Shown here one piece after another: positions 9,061 to 18,626 of a stretch of 64,000 nt of DNA. Within the stretch, counting starts at the first letter, position 1, and each line of letters begins with the position of its first letter. This DNA is from Paramoeba atlantica (taxonomy: Eukaryota > Discosea): contig CDRNVI010000040.1 in NCBI GenBank assembly GCA_977017575.1, forward strand, positions 372,001 through 436,000, written 5' to 3'. Both the position numbers and the translations under genes were made by a program. Under the pieces are notes generated by a model. It was not told the DNA's origin. It ran no database searches and saw nothing but the letters and a program-made list of their open reading frames with translations.

Positions 9061-10242
9061 ATGAAGCTCAGAACATGGTACAATGTCGGCATTCGTCACG
9101 AACCACACTCTTTAAACGGCTCGTGTCTTCGCATTCTACCTACTTCACATACCAGGTTTAGTATAACTCATTTTTCTCCCACAAAGCCTACCCACTATTC
9201 CAAGTGCGTGCTGTTTTGGACAAATTCCCGATGTTTTGGGTGGTCTTCCAACTCCTCCACTTCCCGGTACGACATCGACCCCTTTGACACGACCCCAGGA
9301 CCGATACGCGTAGAGGAGTACATTGTCCCTCGCCGTTCTATGCTGGAGCGGTTGGACGACACGTATGATTGGGCTAAGGAATCCCTCTCCCCTGCCCTCC
9401 TCCAGCGCCAGGGTCTGGAATATTTCCACGATTGGGGATATGGATGGGGGTTTGCGTTTATAATATGGGGAGTTGTCATGCGTCTGTTTACGCTTTTTCC
9501 CTCACTCTATGCGAATCGAAATGCGCTGCGTTTGGCGCATATTCAGCCGGAGTTAAACATTATTAACGATCGCATGAGGCGAGCCCGAAAGGACAAGAAG
9601 ATGCCCATAGCTGAAAGAAAGGTTATTATACAAAGCGCAAAACGACAGAGATCGGTTTTGTTTAAAAAGCATAAGTGCAGCCAACGACGCGCCTTTATAC
9701 AAATGTTGACGATTCCCGTAGTCTCTTCTGCTTTTGTTGCCATTCAGAACATGGTATCTTACAATGACGAACTGGAATCCGAAACTTTCTTGTGGCTCAC
9801 AGATCTAACAATGCCAGATACTACTTACGGGGTGCAACTTGCATGTGTTTCAATGTTTATGCTCAATTTCGAGCTTAATCAAGCACTCAACAGAGGGGGG
9901 CGATCCCCATCGCAACTTTTTCTTCTCTGGGGCATGCGCTTGGCTACCTGTGCAATGGTTTACTTCAGCGCGAATCAACCGAGTGCTGTATTTCTCTACT
10001 GGATGGGGATGTCTTTGTGTGGATTTGCACAGCCCATGCTTCTGAGATGGCATCCGTTTCGCACATTTTTCAAATACCCGGATCCTCCAGAGACGGTAAC
10101 GAAGCATAGGAAAAAGGATTGGCTAATGATTTTTCTTGGATATTGGAATCAATCTTTGGTCGATAAACCAGATACACGTCCTCTAAAAACAGTGCACGAC
10201 GTTCAAGTTGTATTCGACAGTGACATTAAGACGAAAAGGTAA
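9061..10242 (+). CDS. Oxa1/Cox18/YidC-family mitochondrial membrane insertase
   Basis: 393 residues. The first about 75 residues are Arg/Ser/Thr-rich with few acids, as in an import presequence. Then comes the YidC/Oxa1 core: a first membrane segment in WGYGWGFAFIIWGVVMRL, a basic matrix loop, a second at MLTIPVVSSAFVAIQNM, the LWLTDLTMPDTTYG loop typical of Oxa1/Cox18, and three further hydrophobic segments up to about residue 330. The family inserts proteins, notably cytochrome oxidase subunits, into the mitochondrial inner membrane from the matrix side. The short C-terminal tail without a long ribosome-binding coiled coil is closer to Cox18 than Oxa1, but I do not assign between them. Confidence 0.85.
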   Translation: MKLRTWYNVGIRHEPHSLNGSCLRILPTSHTRFSITHFSPTKPTHYSKCVLFWTNSRCFGWSSNSSTSRYDIDPFDTTPGPIRVEEYIVPRRSMLERLDDTYDWAKESLSPALLQRQGLEYFHDWGYGWGFAFIIWGVVMRLFTLFPSLYANRNALRLAHIQPELNIINDRMRRARKDKKMPIAERKVIIQSAKRQRSVLFKKHKCSQRRAFIQMLTIPVVSSAFVAIQNMVSYNDELESETFLWLTDLTMPDTTYGVQLACVSMFMLNFELNQALNRGGRSPSQLFLLWGMRLATCAMVYFSANQPSAVFLYWMGMSLCGFAQPMLLRWHPFRTFFKYPDPPETVTKHRKKDWLMIFLGYWNQSLVDKPDTRPLKTVHDVQVVFDSDIKTKR

Positions 10243-10445
10243 TACTACTAGGTTATTTATTCGTGGTATCGTATTTCTAAAATATACTTGTCACCCTCGA
10301 TTCACATTTCTTTCTTGTTCACACGTTTAACGAATGACGATATTAAGTACACTAACTTAGTCTAGTTTCTTTGAAAAGGTGTACGCACACACATTACGAC
10401 CCATAGAATTGTGCTGAATTGGAGCATTCATAAACCCTATTTTTC

Positions 10446-11360
10446 ATGTCTGACAGTATTCCCCAGAAGGTGCATGAGAATTCGCGCTTGGAAATTCACG
10501 ACTTAAAGAAAATTGTTCAGGGGCTGATTGCCTTGCCCGGGGCGGCTAGTTTTATGCGTCCTTTGGCTAAGTCGAATTTATTAGATAGCAGTTCAGATAT
10601 TAATTTGGGGTCTATTTATCGAAACTTAAGAAAAGAAAGGTACGCTGATGTGAAGGAAGCCCTAAATGATCTTGAACTCGCATTGAATAATTGTTTTCGA
10701 TCCAGTGAAGTTGAAAGCAATGCTCATCAAAAGGCTCGAAAACTATCTGAATGGGTTAAAGCACACTTAGCAGAGTTTTCCTCTGCTGGCACACAACAGC
10801 GTTCTGTCTCACAGGATAACGGAAGACTCTCGGAGGATGCAGTGCGAGTAGAAACGAGTGAAGTAAAAACCTCTGATTGTAACAAAAATTACAGCGCGAT
10901 ACCCTCTGTACTTCCTACTTTTAGTCGTTCAAAAATTCATGAGTGGTACAAAACACACATAGAGGGTTCCGTAGCTGAAACAGGGCGAATGCTGCGTCAC
11001 AGACATACAATTAAAGATCCAATTTCTGAAACGAGACAAACTAGAACGGAAACAAAGAATAATGAAAAGCTACCACTGAGAAAAATGGTTTCCCGTCTTA
11101 AGGAAAGTGACTCAGTGTCTGGAGTTGCCGTAAGTTCGAAACGGCGCAGATACTTGGGTGAACAGATTGCTTTACTTCCGAAAGGTTCCTTGGAGGAAGT
11201 GATAGGCATATTAAAGCTCAATATTGAGAATAGCGTTCATTCAAAAGAAATGATTAGGTTTCAGAAGGATACAAACACATACACAATAAATATGATGCAT
11301 CTACCCGACGAAACTGTGAAGCGGATAGATACGCATCTCAATAGCGGGAAATGTAGCTAA
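10446..11360 (+). CDS. BET-like chromatin protein: divergent bromodomain plus NET/ET domain
   Basis: 304 residues. Residues about 18-115 follow the bromodomain order: FMRPLAKSNLLD where BET proteins have FxxPVdxxxlxlxxY, then INLGSIYRNLRKERYADVKE in place of the PMDLxTIxxKLxxxxYxxxxx helix, and a helix with LALNNCFRSS where the acetyl-lysine-contacting Asn would sit (NC). Residues about 225-300 resemble the extra-terminal (NET) domain: LGEQIALLPKGSLEEVIGIL ... YTINMMHLPDETVKRIDTHL. A Ser-rich basic linker joins them. This order is that of plant GTE/animal BET proteins, with a single bromodomain. The bromodomain has lost several usual residues, so acetyl-lysine binding is unproven. Confidence 0.6.
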   Translation: MSDSIPQKVHENSRLEIHDLKKIVQGLIALPGAASFMRPLAKSNLLDSSSDINLGSIYRNLRKERYADVKEALNDLELALNNCFRSSEVESNAHQKARKLSEWVKAHLAEFSSAGTQQRSVSQDNGRLSEDAVRVETSEVKTSDCNKNYSAIPSVLPTFSRSKIHEWYKTHIEGSVAETGRMLRHRHTIKDPISETRQTRTETKNNEKLPLRKMVSRLKESDSVSGVAVSSKRRRYLGEQIALLPKGSLEEVIGILKLNIENSVHSKEMIRFQKDTNTYTINMMHLPDETVKRIDTHLNSGKCS

Positions 11361-12043
11361 TTTTCTCACTCCTGTAAGGGATATCAAGTGTCGGCTCTGA
11401 GTATGTAAAATATTTGTGTCATAAATGTCATGTAGTCTACTCCTCATGTCATGAGGAGTAAAATACCGACTGGGTGATACAGTAGAGTGTTATACAGTAT
11501 ACAGTGTGCTGTGGTAGAATAGTCCAGCTGTGGTAGAATACGCGAACTCGATTCATGTTTGGAACAGTGGCCAGAGGAGACTCACCCAATGGGAACGAAG
11601 ACTCAGCGGAAAGTATGCACCGACAGAGGCATTGCCACTACGAGAGGCAGCCGCAATGCTCAGTTAGTGAGCAGTATAGTCATGGTACCCAGTTCATGCA
11701 GGAGTATCCAGTATACATACTACAGTACATGTATCTTTCAAGGGTATTCAAGAAAGGGGGAAATATTATAGTGTGAATAGCAGTAAATTTTTTTAGTCAT
11801 ATTTTGCTTTTCCTTATTTTCTAATGTGAATGCATATTTCTTTTGGACACGACACGGTGTCTCACTTGATGTTGAATTTTCTAAAATTCCAGGTAGCTCA
11901 CAAAAAAATATGCTTTTTCATCCTTTCTTATGTATCCATTTATGGGGATCGACGAGCATTCGGTCTTAGTAAAGGGTTTGGAAAGTAATAGGTTTCCAAT
12001 GTATTGATTCTCATTCGTTGTTTAGTTGTTTTACACGTTTTTT
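11361..12043. other. Intergenic with a palindrome and short repeats, no gene recognised
   Basis: 683 bp. A near-perfect palindrome (TACTCCTCATG, one base, then its complement) lies at 11438-11460, 78 bp after the preceding stop codon, where it could act as an RNA hairpin. A 14-bp motif GCTGTGGTAGAATA is repeated at 11508-11521 and 11527-11540. Overlapping short frames at 11555-11776 have no recognisable content. Confidence 0.6.
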
Positions 12044-12223
12044 ATGACAAGAGGGGACCAGCGGGACCGCGATCGAGCTCGTCGACTCAAAGAACAAAAT
12101 GACGCAAAGAAAGGTCAGAGATCAGATAACAAATCCTTTTTAAAAGCTAAAGAAACTGACAGTGAAATAATGAGAAGAAAACAAGCCGAGTCTGAAGCGA
12201 GAAAGTCCCAACAAAAAACGTAG
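12044..12223 (+). CDS. SERF/4F5-family small protein
   Basis: A 59-residue, very hydrophilic, charged protein. It carries the SERF signature at its start (MTRGDQRDRDRARRLKEQ), followed by a KGQRSDNK segment and the DSEIMRRKQAE helix that also marks the family (DSEIMQQKQ in animal members). SERF proteins are small disordered factors that alter aggregation of other proteins and bind nucleic acids. The longest frame begins further upstream at a TTG, but the ATG at 12044 gives exactly the family start (MTRGxQR) and the usual length of about 60 residues. Confidence 0.85.
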   Translation: MTRGDQRDRDRARRLKEQNDAKKGQRSDNKSFLKAKETDSEIMRRKQAESEARKSQQKT

Positions 12224-12507
12224 TTCAGCTTACGTCCACCACGAAAGTTTTGCTGTAGTTCTGTTCAACGCAATTATGAGGGTACTGTGATGCATACGTG
12301 AATCGAAAGCCCTAGGAACTATTTACTGCACGCATTTAGAATTTTCAACATTTTTTCGGAATGTTTGCTAAGGTATCACGCCACAATGAAAGTTGAACTT
12401 GGGTAATTCAAATTTTCCAAACGTTTTATGACCTACATTTTCTCGAATATTGTATGAGGAGAAATAATGGGCTCATGAAGAAAAGTACTCTTTGGTATTT
12501 TCTGTAT
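12224..12507. other. Intergenic, no gene recognised
   Basis: AT-rich, about 284 bp between the SERF stop codon and the proposed start of the USP gene. No RNA gene or repeat is seen. Confidence 0.5.
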
Positions 12508-14422
12508 ATGGTAAGTCACACGTACATCTATAGCAATCTGTAGCTATTTTTCCTACGAGGGCAATGAAATATACATTTTTTTTGCTGTAGAAAGAAGATT
12601 CACTCTCCTACCTATAAAAATAACAATATTTTTTAGAGTCACTTGGTTCTTCTGGCAGCGGTGCAACTCTTCTTTTCGTTTGACGCTCCCTAACTCATCC
12701 ACCGTGGGAACAATTCAAAGTTCCGAATCCGTAGCAGGTCGCTACCCGCATACAGGTGCCAATCACACCGCTGCTCAGGTTCACCAAGACTGCATTGAAA
12801 GTTTATTTCAAAATACTTTTTCAAGCGAAAATATATCAGTCAAAATCAACAACGAATTCGAATATTCAACCGTAACTGTTAAGGCAAAGGACACTGAAAC
12901 AGAAAAGAATACTCACGAGCATTCTAGGGGGCGTTTTGAAGATTCTGGGAGGCTATTCAATAGCGCCCTTGAGACTGTACATAAGGCTGACGGAATAACT
13001 TTACTTACACCCCCATTGAAGAACGAGATTGAAGCTCAAGGAGCATCACCTTCATGTTCCGATGAAAACAGTGAGGAGAATTTTTTCCAGCGTTCAGTAT
13101 CGAGAAATGATACTCCTCTGTCTACTAGGAATGATCGGGTTGAGTGTATGTCTGAGACCAAGAGTGCGCTCAGCTCTCCAAAGTCACCCCTAGAGAAAAG
13201 TAATTCTGAAGACCGTGATTTCAACTTTTGTTTGACGCCTCGAAACACTCCTATCAAGAGTGTGGGAGAAAATACTCATGAAAGCTCGATCGAAGGTAAT
13301 CAGATAAACATTACAAGCAGTGGTCAAGTCATTTTAAAGAACTCTGGTGTAGAATCTAGTCCCACAGACTGCAATGGAACGGAGTGCCCCCCTTTCGCAC
13401 TGAATCCAACTGGGTTTCAAAATCTAGGAAACACGTGCTACATGAATGCATCTCTCCAGTGTTTGCTAAGGTGTGGGTCCGTTCTAGAGGCGATTCATGA
13501 AGAGCAATTCACCCCAACCGGGGCGAAATCCCTTACACAGGGATTACTGTCTCGCGAGCTTACCCGCTTACACGAAGCCATACAATCTGCCTCCCAGGGG
13601 AAGGTCGCATCTCCTATGCATTTCAGAAACGTACTTAGTCGTTGGGCCAAGATCTTTGCGAACTACCGACAACATGACGCCCAGGAGTTCCTACGCTACG
13701 TGTTGGACGGATTGCATCAGGAGACCAATCACGTCATCCAACCTCCCCCTGCCCAGGAGTTGGCCGACATCAAGGGTGAGACCGCGCGCGCCCAGGCCAA
13801 TCGATACATACAGTACTACCGTTCCAGAAATGACTCCGTGGTCACGGAACTCTTTGGCGGGTGGCTTCAGCAGTGTCGGGTGTGCAACGCGTGCTCCCAC
13901 GTTAGTCGCACCTTTGCCCCTTTTATGGACTTATCTCTGCCAATTCCTGAGATGAGGGAGAGTGTAGAGCCCGATAGCTTGGTGGATTGCTTGAAAAAAT
14001 TTACCGATCCCGAGAAACTTACGGGTCTGGAACAGGCGTACTGTTCGGAGTGTAAGCAACACACGGATAGTACGTTGGAGTTTCGGCTGTGCCGTGTCCC
14101 GCCTATCTTGATGATTCACTTAAAACGCTTCCGTGATGACTGGAGACACAGCAAAATACAAGATGAGGTGACATTCCCTAAACGAGGATTGGACTTGGAA
14201 CCTTTCTTTGCGTCAGAGAATTACTCACAAGAGTCGACTGTGTACGACTTACGAGGAGTCATCAATCATATTGGATCTACCGGTGGTGGACACTACACCG
14301 CGTTTTGTAGACAAGGTGATTCCTCCGATTGGTACGAATATGATGACGGCAGAGTGCGTCCTTGCCGTGAGCTTGACTATTCAAGTGCCTACGTTTTGTT
14401 CTACGAGAAAACATGGAAATAG
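12508..14422 (+). CDS. Ubiquitin-specific protease (USP/UCH, peptidase C19); probable intron after the start codon
   Basis: The C-terminal about 340 residues are a complete USP domain: the Cys box GFQNLGNTCYMNASLQCL (near 13420), the QHDAQEFLRYVLDGL helix, a zinc-binding pair CRVCNACSH ... CSECK, the PILMIHLKRF strand, and the His box GGHYTAFCR with YEYDDGRV and AYVLFYEK. The closest style is USP36/42. It would remove ubiquitin from proteins. The N-terminal about 230 residues are Ser/Thr/Glu-rich. The open frame has no ATG before 13148 and is open upstream, unlike every other host gene here. An ATG at 12508-12510 is followed directly by GTAAGT, and an in-frame acceptor CAG ends at 12658; joining 12508-12510 to 12659-14422 restores an ATG start. 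The ATG at 13148 is a fallback. Confidence 0.88.
12511..12658 (+). other. Candidate spliceosomal intron (148 bp) in the USP gene
   Basis: The sequence begins GTAAGTCACA, the consensus 5' splice site, and ends TTCTTCTGGCAG, a pyrimidine-rich acceptor. It follows the ATG in phase 0, and the downstream frame matches that of the USP. Two other AG sites in the region (12590, 12636) would be out of frame. This is inference; cDNA would decide. Confidence 0.45.
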
Positions 14423-14696
14423 ATCTATTCTGTTGTGACTCTATATCACGAGTGGTCTACTATGATTCTATCCATTTTAACTATAGAAAATCACCTAATT
14501 TGTTTGCTCACTTTTCACATCATACTTCGTTTGCCGATATTTGAATTATTGTGCTTTCCATTTTTGTTCCTCATTAATTAGGATCAGGCAGAGGTGATTA
14601 CAGTACAAGCTAAGGCCAGTTAGTCTTTTTTAATCTGGATAGGATCTATCTTCGCTATCATTTTCACAAACATTAATTTGTACGAGAAATCCCCTG

Positions 14697-15065
14697 ATGG
14701 ACTCCTCGGCCTTTCCTACATCTCAAAATTTTGGCACACGTACGAAATGGCAACCGCCAAATATAGGGAACGATCAACTTCACAAAAGCGCAACGTCTCG
14801 AAGTACATCAAATTGGGAAACCCTTTTTTGGTCCAATGGGTGGCACAAGGGCAGCAAAGGTCACGTTTTCTACCATCACAACACGAAAGTACCTCTTATC
14901 CTCTCGGTTGCTTTATCTTTGATTCTTTGGGGATGTCTCATTTGGTTGGTCTGGAATTATCCCATGCAGGGCACAGGCGAAGGGGCGAAAATGTGGGAAG
15001 ATTCCCCGGATGGTATTCGAGGCGGCACGAGGCGATATCCTTGGACTCCGCAAGTGTTTCCCTAA
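14697..15065 (+). CDS. Small single-pass membrane protein, unknown function
   Basis: 122 residues. I do not recognise a family. The N-terminal half is Ser/Thr/Asn-rich and low in acids; residues about 65-90 form one strong hydrophobic segment (VPLILSVALSLILWGCLIWL) flanked by HH and a YPM motif; the tail is Gly/Pro/aromatic-rich (RRYPWTPQVFP). The size and topology resemble small accessory subunits of mitochondrial respiratory complexes, which is only a suggestion. A longer frame on the same strand (14678-15190) overlaps it, but that one has no membrane segment or domain and I think it is the shadow. GC content rises within this frame relative to its flanks. Confidence 0.45.
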   Translation: MDSSAFPTSQNFGTRTKWQPPNIGNDQLHKSATSRSTSNWETLFWSNGWHKGSKGHVFYHHNTKVPLILSVALSLILWGCLIWLVWNYPMQGTGEGAKMWEDSPDGIRGGTRRYPWTPQVFP

Positions 15066-15325
15066 CACTCACATGTTCTATTGGCCAGCATAAAGGTCAA
15101 CATCTTAGGAGTTCGAGGCAGATTTTTGATTCACAATATCACATAGTTCCTCAATCGAACTATCTGAACAATCTCTCTTCTTATTTTTAGAGACCCAAGT
15201 GAATGGTGCCCAAATCAATTTCATCATATAATGAAACATTGCGAAAGAAATGTCATGTAAAAGTGCCTTGGTATGAAGATGTCCCTAAACTTCATATAGA
15301 CTATCTTTCTCTTCCTACTTTTATC

Positions 15326-16417
15326 ATGTCCATACCGGAGGAGGCGGTGGTGTACAAGGACGTTTCTGCGCTCATCGATGAACTCGGCGTGGACGTCGCT
15401 ACCACTAAAATCTTACGCAAACGCCTGGAGCATAAATACAAGCTCACCTTCTCCGCTGAGGACAATGCCATGCTGAAGGAAGTCATCACGAAAAAATTCG
15501 AGGAGCCTGCTTTTCAGCGCGATCTTGTGGAGGCCATGAAACGTTCCGAGCAGGGAGCCGTCCAAGCCGGATCCAAAGTTCGAAAGCCCCGTACCCGACG
15601 CTCCGAGGGGAAGTCGGAGGAGCTCGCGCCGGTGGTGGCCAGCACAGCCCCCACGGGGCCGAAGAAACCGCTGTCCGTGTATTTTCTGTACTCCGCGGAC
15701 GCGCGTGCGAAGTTAAAGGCAGAGAACCCCGGGCTGCGCATCACCGAGATCGCGTCACGCACCGCCGAGATGTGGAGGGCGATCGGAGATGAGGAGAAGG
15801 CACACTACACTGCGAAAGCAGAGGAGGAGAAGAAACGGTATGAGGTGGAGCTGGAAGCATTCAAGCAAGCAGGTGGGGTCGTCCCGAAGCGAGGAGCTAC
15901 AAAAAAGGAGGGTAAGAAGGGTAAACCCCAGATGGCGGAGGAGGATGTGGACAATGATCGTCCTCCACCCCCGAAACGGCCAATGGCGGCGTTTTTTATG
16001 TACCTCGCAGACGTGCGTCAGCAGGTAAAGCAGGACAACCCCCAATTTGGGGTACCGGAACTCTCCAAGGCTGTGGGAGAGATGTGGAAAAATGCTTCCG
16101 AGGAAGTTAAGGCGAAGTACGCCGCCCGGGAGACGCAAGTCAAGGCTGAGTACGCACGTCAAATGGAGGAGTACACCCGCCAGTACGGAACAGTGACTAG
16201 CAAAAAGAGGTCCTCCCGGACCAGTCGTCCTACTGTCAAAAAAGTAGCGGCGAAGAAGCAAGAAAAATCCGCCTCCAGCTCTTCCTCCGACACTTCATCT
16301 TCTGACTCAGAGAGTAGTGCTTCCTCAAGTGATGGGTCATCCGATTCTTCGAACAGCAAAAGCTCGGGAGGGTACAGTTCCGACGAATCAAGCTACAGCG
16401 ACAGCTCTTCTGCGTAG
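15326..16417 (+). CDS. HMGB-like protein: DEK-C-type N-terminal domain, two HMG boxes, Ser/acidic tail
   Basis: 363 residues from the ATG at 15326. Residues about 8-60 resemble a DEK C-terminal-type helical domain (VSALIDELGVDVATTKILRK, then RLEHKYKL). Two HMG boxes follow: KKPLSVYFLYSADARAKLK ... ITEIASRTAEMWRAIGDEEK, and PPKRPMAAFFMYLADVRQQV ... VPELSKAVGEMWKNASEEVK. The C-terminus is a Ser/Asp/Glu-rich tail after a Lys/Arg stretch. Such proteins bend DNA and act in chromatin in the nucleus. The frame is open back to an earlier ATG at 15203, but residues encoded there look like translated AT-rich leader, and composition switches to GC-rich at 15326. The C-rich then G-rich pattern of other islands is present in weaker form. 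Confidence 0.85.
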   Translation: MSIPEEAVVYKDVSALIDELGVDVATTKILRKRLEHKYKLTFSAEDNAMLKEVITKKFEEPAFQRDLVEAMKRSEQGAVQAGSKVRKPRTRRSEGKSEELAPVVASTAPTGPKKPLSVYFLYSADARAKLKAENPGLRITEIASRTAEMWRAIGDEEKAHYTAKAEEEKKRYEVELEAFKQAGGVVPKRGATKKEGKKGKPQMAEEDVDNDRPPPPKRPMAAFFMYLADVRQQVKQDNPQFGVPELSKAVGEMWKNASEEVKAKYAARETQVKAEYARQMEEYTRQYGTVTSKKRSSRTSRPTVKKVAAKKQEKSASSSSSDTSSSDSESSASSSDGSSDSSNSKSSGGYSSDESSYSDSSSA

Positions 16418-16850
16418 TAAATTTTGAAAGGGGCTTCATTTTGTAAAATTGCCGTTTATGAGTCGCTCCTTTACCTTGTGTTCATATTGCTATTTGTATC
16501 ATTTTTCGCATCCCTCTCTTGAATCCATTTTCCCAGCAGGGCAATGGATTATTCGCGTTTTAGTGTGATCTTGATTTTTTCTCACGTTTTAAAATCAATC
16601 TTTGCGGGTAAAAAAACGGATTAATCTCTCGCTTTTTATTTTCCGAAACACCAAAATATTGTACCAACGCATTCTTTTTTGGCATGGTTCTAAAGCAACA
16701 ATTTTTTTATGTCGGAGAATGTACTCGACTTTATTTTCTTTTCCCTTTCTCGCTGTCGTTTCACTCTCTAATTTAATTATCAGTAGCGTAAAATATAGTT
16801 TTGTATCCATATCTTACCCATCTTAAGTTACCCGTCAGCCGCGAAATTAC
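16418..16850. other. Intergenic, no gene recognised
   Basis: 433 bp, T-rich, with open frames on both strands that are low-complexity translations. No RNA gene or repeat recognised. Confidence 0.55.
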
Positions 16851-17570
16851 ATGTCTTTCCAATTGCTCACTTCTATGGACGCTACTCCCACGCGAGCGGG
16901 AAAGGTCAGGGGGTCCATACTGCCTCCAGAACTGCTCCTCATGTCGTTCACTCAACATCTAAAGATGAGGTTAGATTCCTGGAAGGAAACTACTCCTGGT
17001 TGTAACTGGCGAGGTGTCTCCTGTAATGTGGAAGACGAGCAAGTCTACCAAATTCGTTGGACCATGCATTCACTCGAAGGCAACCTTACGTGGGGCTCAC
17101 TTCCTCCTTCTCTGTTTCGCCTGTTTCTAAACGACAATTTGCTCACAGGGGAAATTGATACCTCAGCTCTGCCTGATTCACTCTGCACGCTTTCCTTGTT
17201 TACCAATGCTTTTTCCGAAACTGTTGATTTCACTTCTTTGCCACGAGATTTGGCTTCGACGCGGATGAATGATAACAAACTGCAAGGAAATGTCGACCTC
17301 ACACGTCTTCCCCAGGGTCTCGTTGGGCTCTATCTGTATCGCAACTTTTTTACAGGTCCATTGAATCTAACGGCGTTGCCGTGTTCCTTACAGTACTTGC
17401 GCGCAGGGAATAATTTCTTTACTGGCCAACTCGATCTTTCTCGGCTGCCTGCAGGGCTCATTCAAGCTGACCTTACAGGGAATTGCCTTTCCGATCCTGA
17501 AGGTACAGATCCGATTCCCTACAATGTTTTTGTAGACGGACAAGACTGCGAGAAGCTGAAGCTTTTATGA
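16851..17570 (+). CDS. Leucine-rich-repeat protein
   Basis: 239 residues. Residues about 45-56 (SWKETTPGCNWRGVSCN) resemble the N-terminal cap of plant and protist extracellular LRR proteins, where two Cys form a disulfide. Then about five repeats of 23-24 residues follow, with the pattern SLPxSLxxLxLxxNxLTGxhDhS (for example LPPSLFRLFLNDNLLTGEI and LPQGLVGLYLYRNFFTGPL). The repeat is closest to the short LRRs found in protist surface proteins. The first about 30 residues are not a clear signal peptide. A protein-interaction role is implied by the fold only. The end is Cys-capped (NCLSDPEG...DGQDC). Confidence 0.75.
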   Translation: MSFQLLTSMDATPTRAGKVRGSILPPELLLMSFTQHLKMRLDSWKETTPGCNWRGVSCNVEDEQVYQIRWTMHSLEGNLTWGSLPPSLFRLFLNDNLLTGEIDTSALPDSLCTLSLFTNAFSETVDFTSLPRDLASTRMNDNKLQGNVDLTRLPQGLVGLYLYRNFFTGPLNLTALPCSLQYLRAGNNFFTGQLDLSRLPAGLIQADLTGNCLSDPEGTDPIPYNVFVDGQDCEKLKLL

Positions 17571-17689
17571 CTTGTTTTCTAAATACCAAAGTTTTGTTTC
17601 GCTATTCATTTTAGCACATGCACAAGTACGTACTAACTTACCATATACTTTTTACAAACACATTTATTTGTATTGAAAAAAAAAGCCTT

Positions 17690-17837
17690 CCTTTTTTGTA
17701 TCATCTCAACCCCCTCAACACAATCCCCCCACACCACCTCCCCACCCCCTCAACACTCTACACCCCTCACCCTACTCTTCCCACCCCCTACTCCTCTCCT
17801 CCCTTCTCTCCCACCCCTCTCCCTCTCCCTCCCCCCC
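17690..17837 (+). promoter_or_regulatory. Pyrimidine-rich (CCT/CCC) leader before the 14-3-3 start
   Basis: 148 bp of nearly pure C and T with scattered A, directly before the ATG at 17838. The coding frame of 14-3-3 stays open through it from 17673, but the translation (Pro/Ser/Thr/Leu only) is not family-like. It is probably 5' untranslated sequence. A similar but shorter C-rich leader precedes the ATG at 18984. Confidence 0.5.
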
Positions 17838-18626
17838 ATGTCCACCCTCGAATGGCTCCGCACCCTCTCCCACCCCGAGAACCTCCCCCACCCCCCCGCC
17901 CCCCTCCCCGCGCCCCCCTCCCGGGACGCCCTGCTCGCCCTCATCCGGCTCGCGGAGCAGGCCGAGCGCTACGAGGACATGCTCACGCTGCTCTCCCGCC
18001 TGGTCACCGCCCCCGGCCCCGACCTCACCGCGGAGGAGCGCAACCTGCTCAGTGTCGGGTACAAGAACCTGATCGGGTCCCGCCGCGCGGCCTGGCGCGT
18101 GGCGCACACCGTGGAGGCCCGGGAGCGGGACCGGGCCTCGGGGAACGCCCCCCACGCCACCGCGTACCGCAAAACGATGGAGCGGGAGATTGCGGAGATT
18201 GCGCGTAGTGTGGTGCGACTGGTGGATACCCACCTGTTGCCGGGGACCACGGACGGGGAGTCGCGGGTGTTTTATTTGAAAATGAAAGGGGACTACCATC
18301 GGTACCACGCGGAGGCGAGTGAGGAGGAGGAGGCGGAGGCTCGACAGGCGGCGCTGGAGGCGTACAAGGCGGCCTCGGAGCTTACGATGGAGATTTTCCC
18401 CGCAACCCACCCGATTGGACTGGGGCTTGCGCTGAACTTCTCAGTGTTTTATTATGAAATTCTGAAGGAGACGCAGAAGGGGCTGACGCTCGCCAAGGAG
18501 GCTTATGAGAAAGCCTTGGATGAGATCGACGCGCTGGATGAGGAGACGTATAAGGAGGCGAGTCTGATTCTGCAGCTCTTAAAGGATAATATCGCGTTAT
18601 GGGTAGAGGACGAGGACGAATCTTAA
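17838..18626 (+). CDS. 14-3-3 protein
   Basis: 262 residues. Family motifs are in order: LAEQAERYEDMLTLLSRLV, EERNLLSVGYKNLIGSRRAA (the phosphopeptide-binding Lys and Arg are present), YLKMKGDYHRYHAEAS, and GLALNFSVFYYEIL with the conserved Asn. The C-terminal helix (ASLILQLLKDNIALW) and acidic tail are typical. 14-3-3 dimers bind phosphoserine proteins in the cytosol. The N-terminus differs from most members: a Pro-rich segment of about 20 residues precedes the first helix. The frame opens at 17673, but I choose the ATG at 17838 because the preceding part is only a translated pyrimidine tract. The gene lies wholly in a GC island, C-rich at its start and G-rich from about 18150. Confidence 0.93.
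   Translation: MSTLEWLRTLSHPENLPHPPAPLPAPPSRDALLALIRLAEQAERYEDMLTLLSRLVTAPGPDLTAEERNLLSVGYKNLIGSRRAAWRVAHTVEARERDRASGNAPHATAYRKTMEREIAEIARSVVRLVDTHLLPGTTDGESRVFYLKMKGDYHRYHAEASEEEEAEARQAALEAYKAASELTMEIFPATHPIGLGLALNFSVFYYEILKETQKGLTLAKEAYEKALDEIDALDEETYKEASLILQLLKDNIALWVEDEDES

Noticed and set aside
11555-11776. Two overlapping short genes
   Set aside because: Both frames are short, overlapping and lack any recognisable motif.
14678-15190. 170-codon frame as the gene instead of 14697-15065
   Set aside because: It has no hydrophobic segment, domain or ordered composition; the overlapping frame holds a clean membrane segment. Not fully excluded.
15203-15325. N-terminal extension of the HMG protein
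   Set aside because: The frame is open, but the encoded residues come from AT-rich leader-like DNA; the domain starts after the ATG at 15326.
17673-17837. N-terminal extension of 14-3-3
   Set aside because: Translation of a pyrimidine tract gives only Pro/Ser/Thr/Leu, with no family counterpart.
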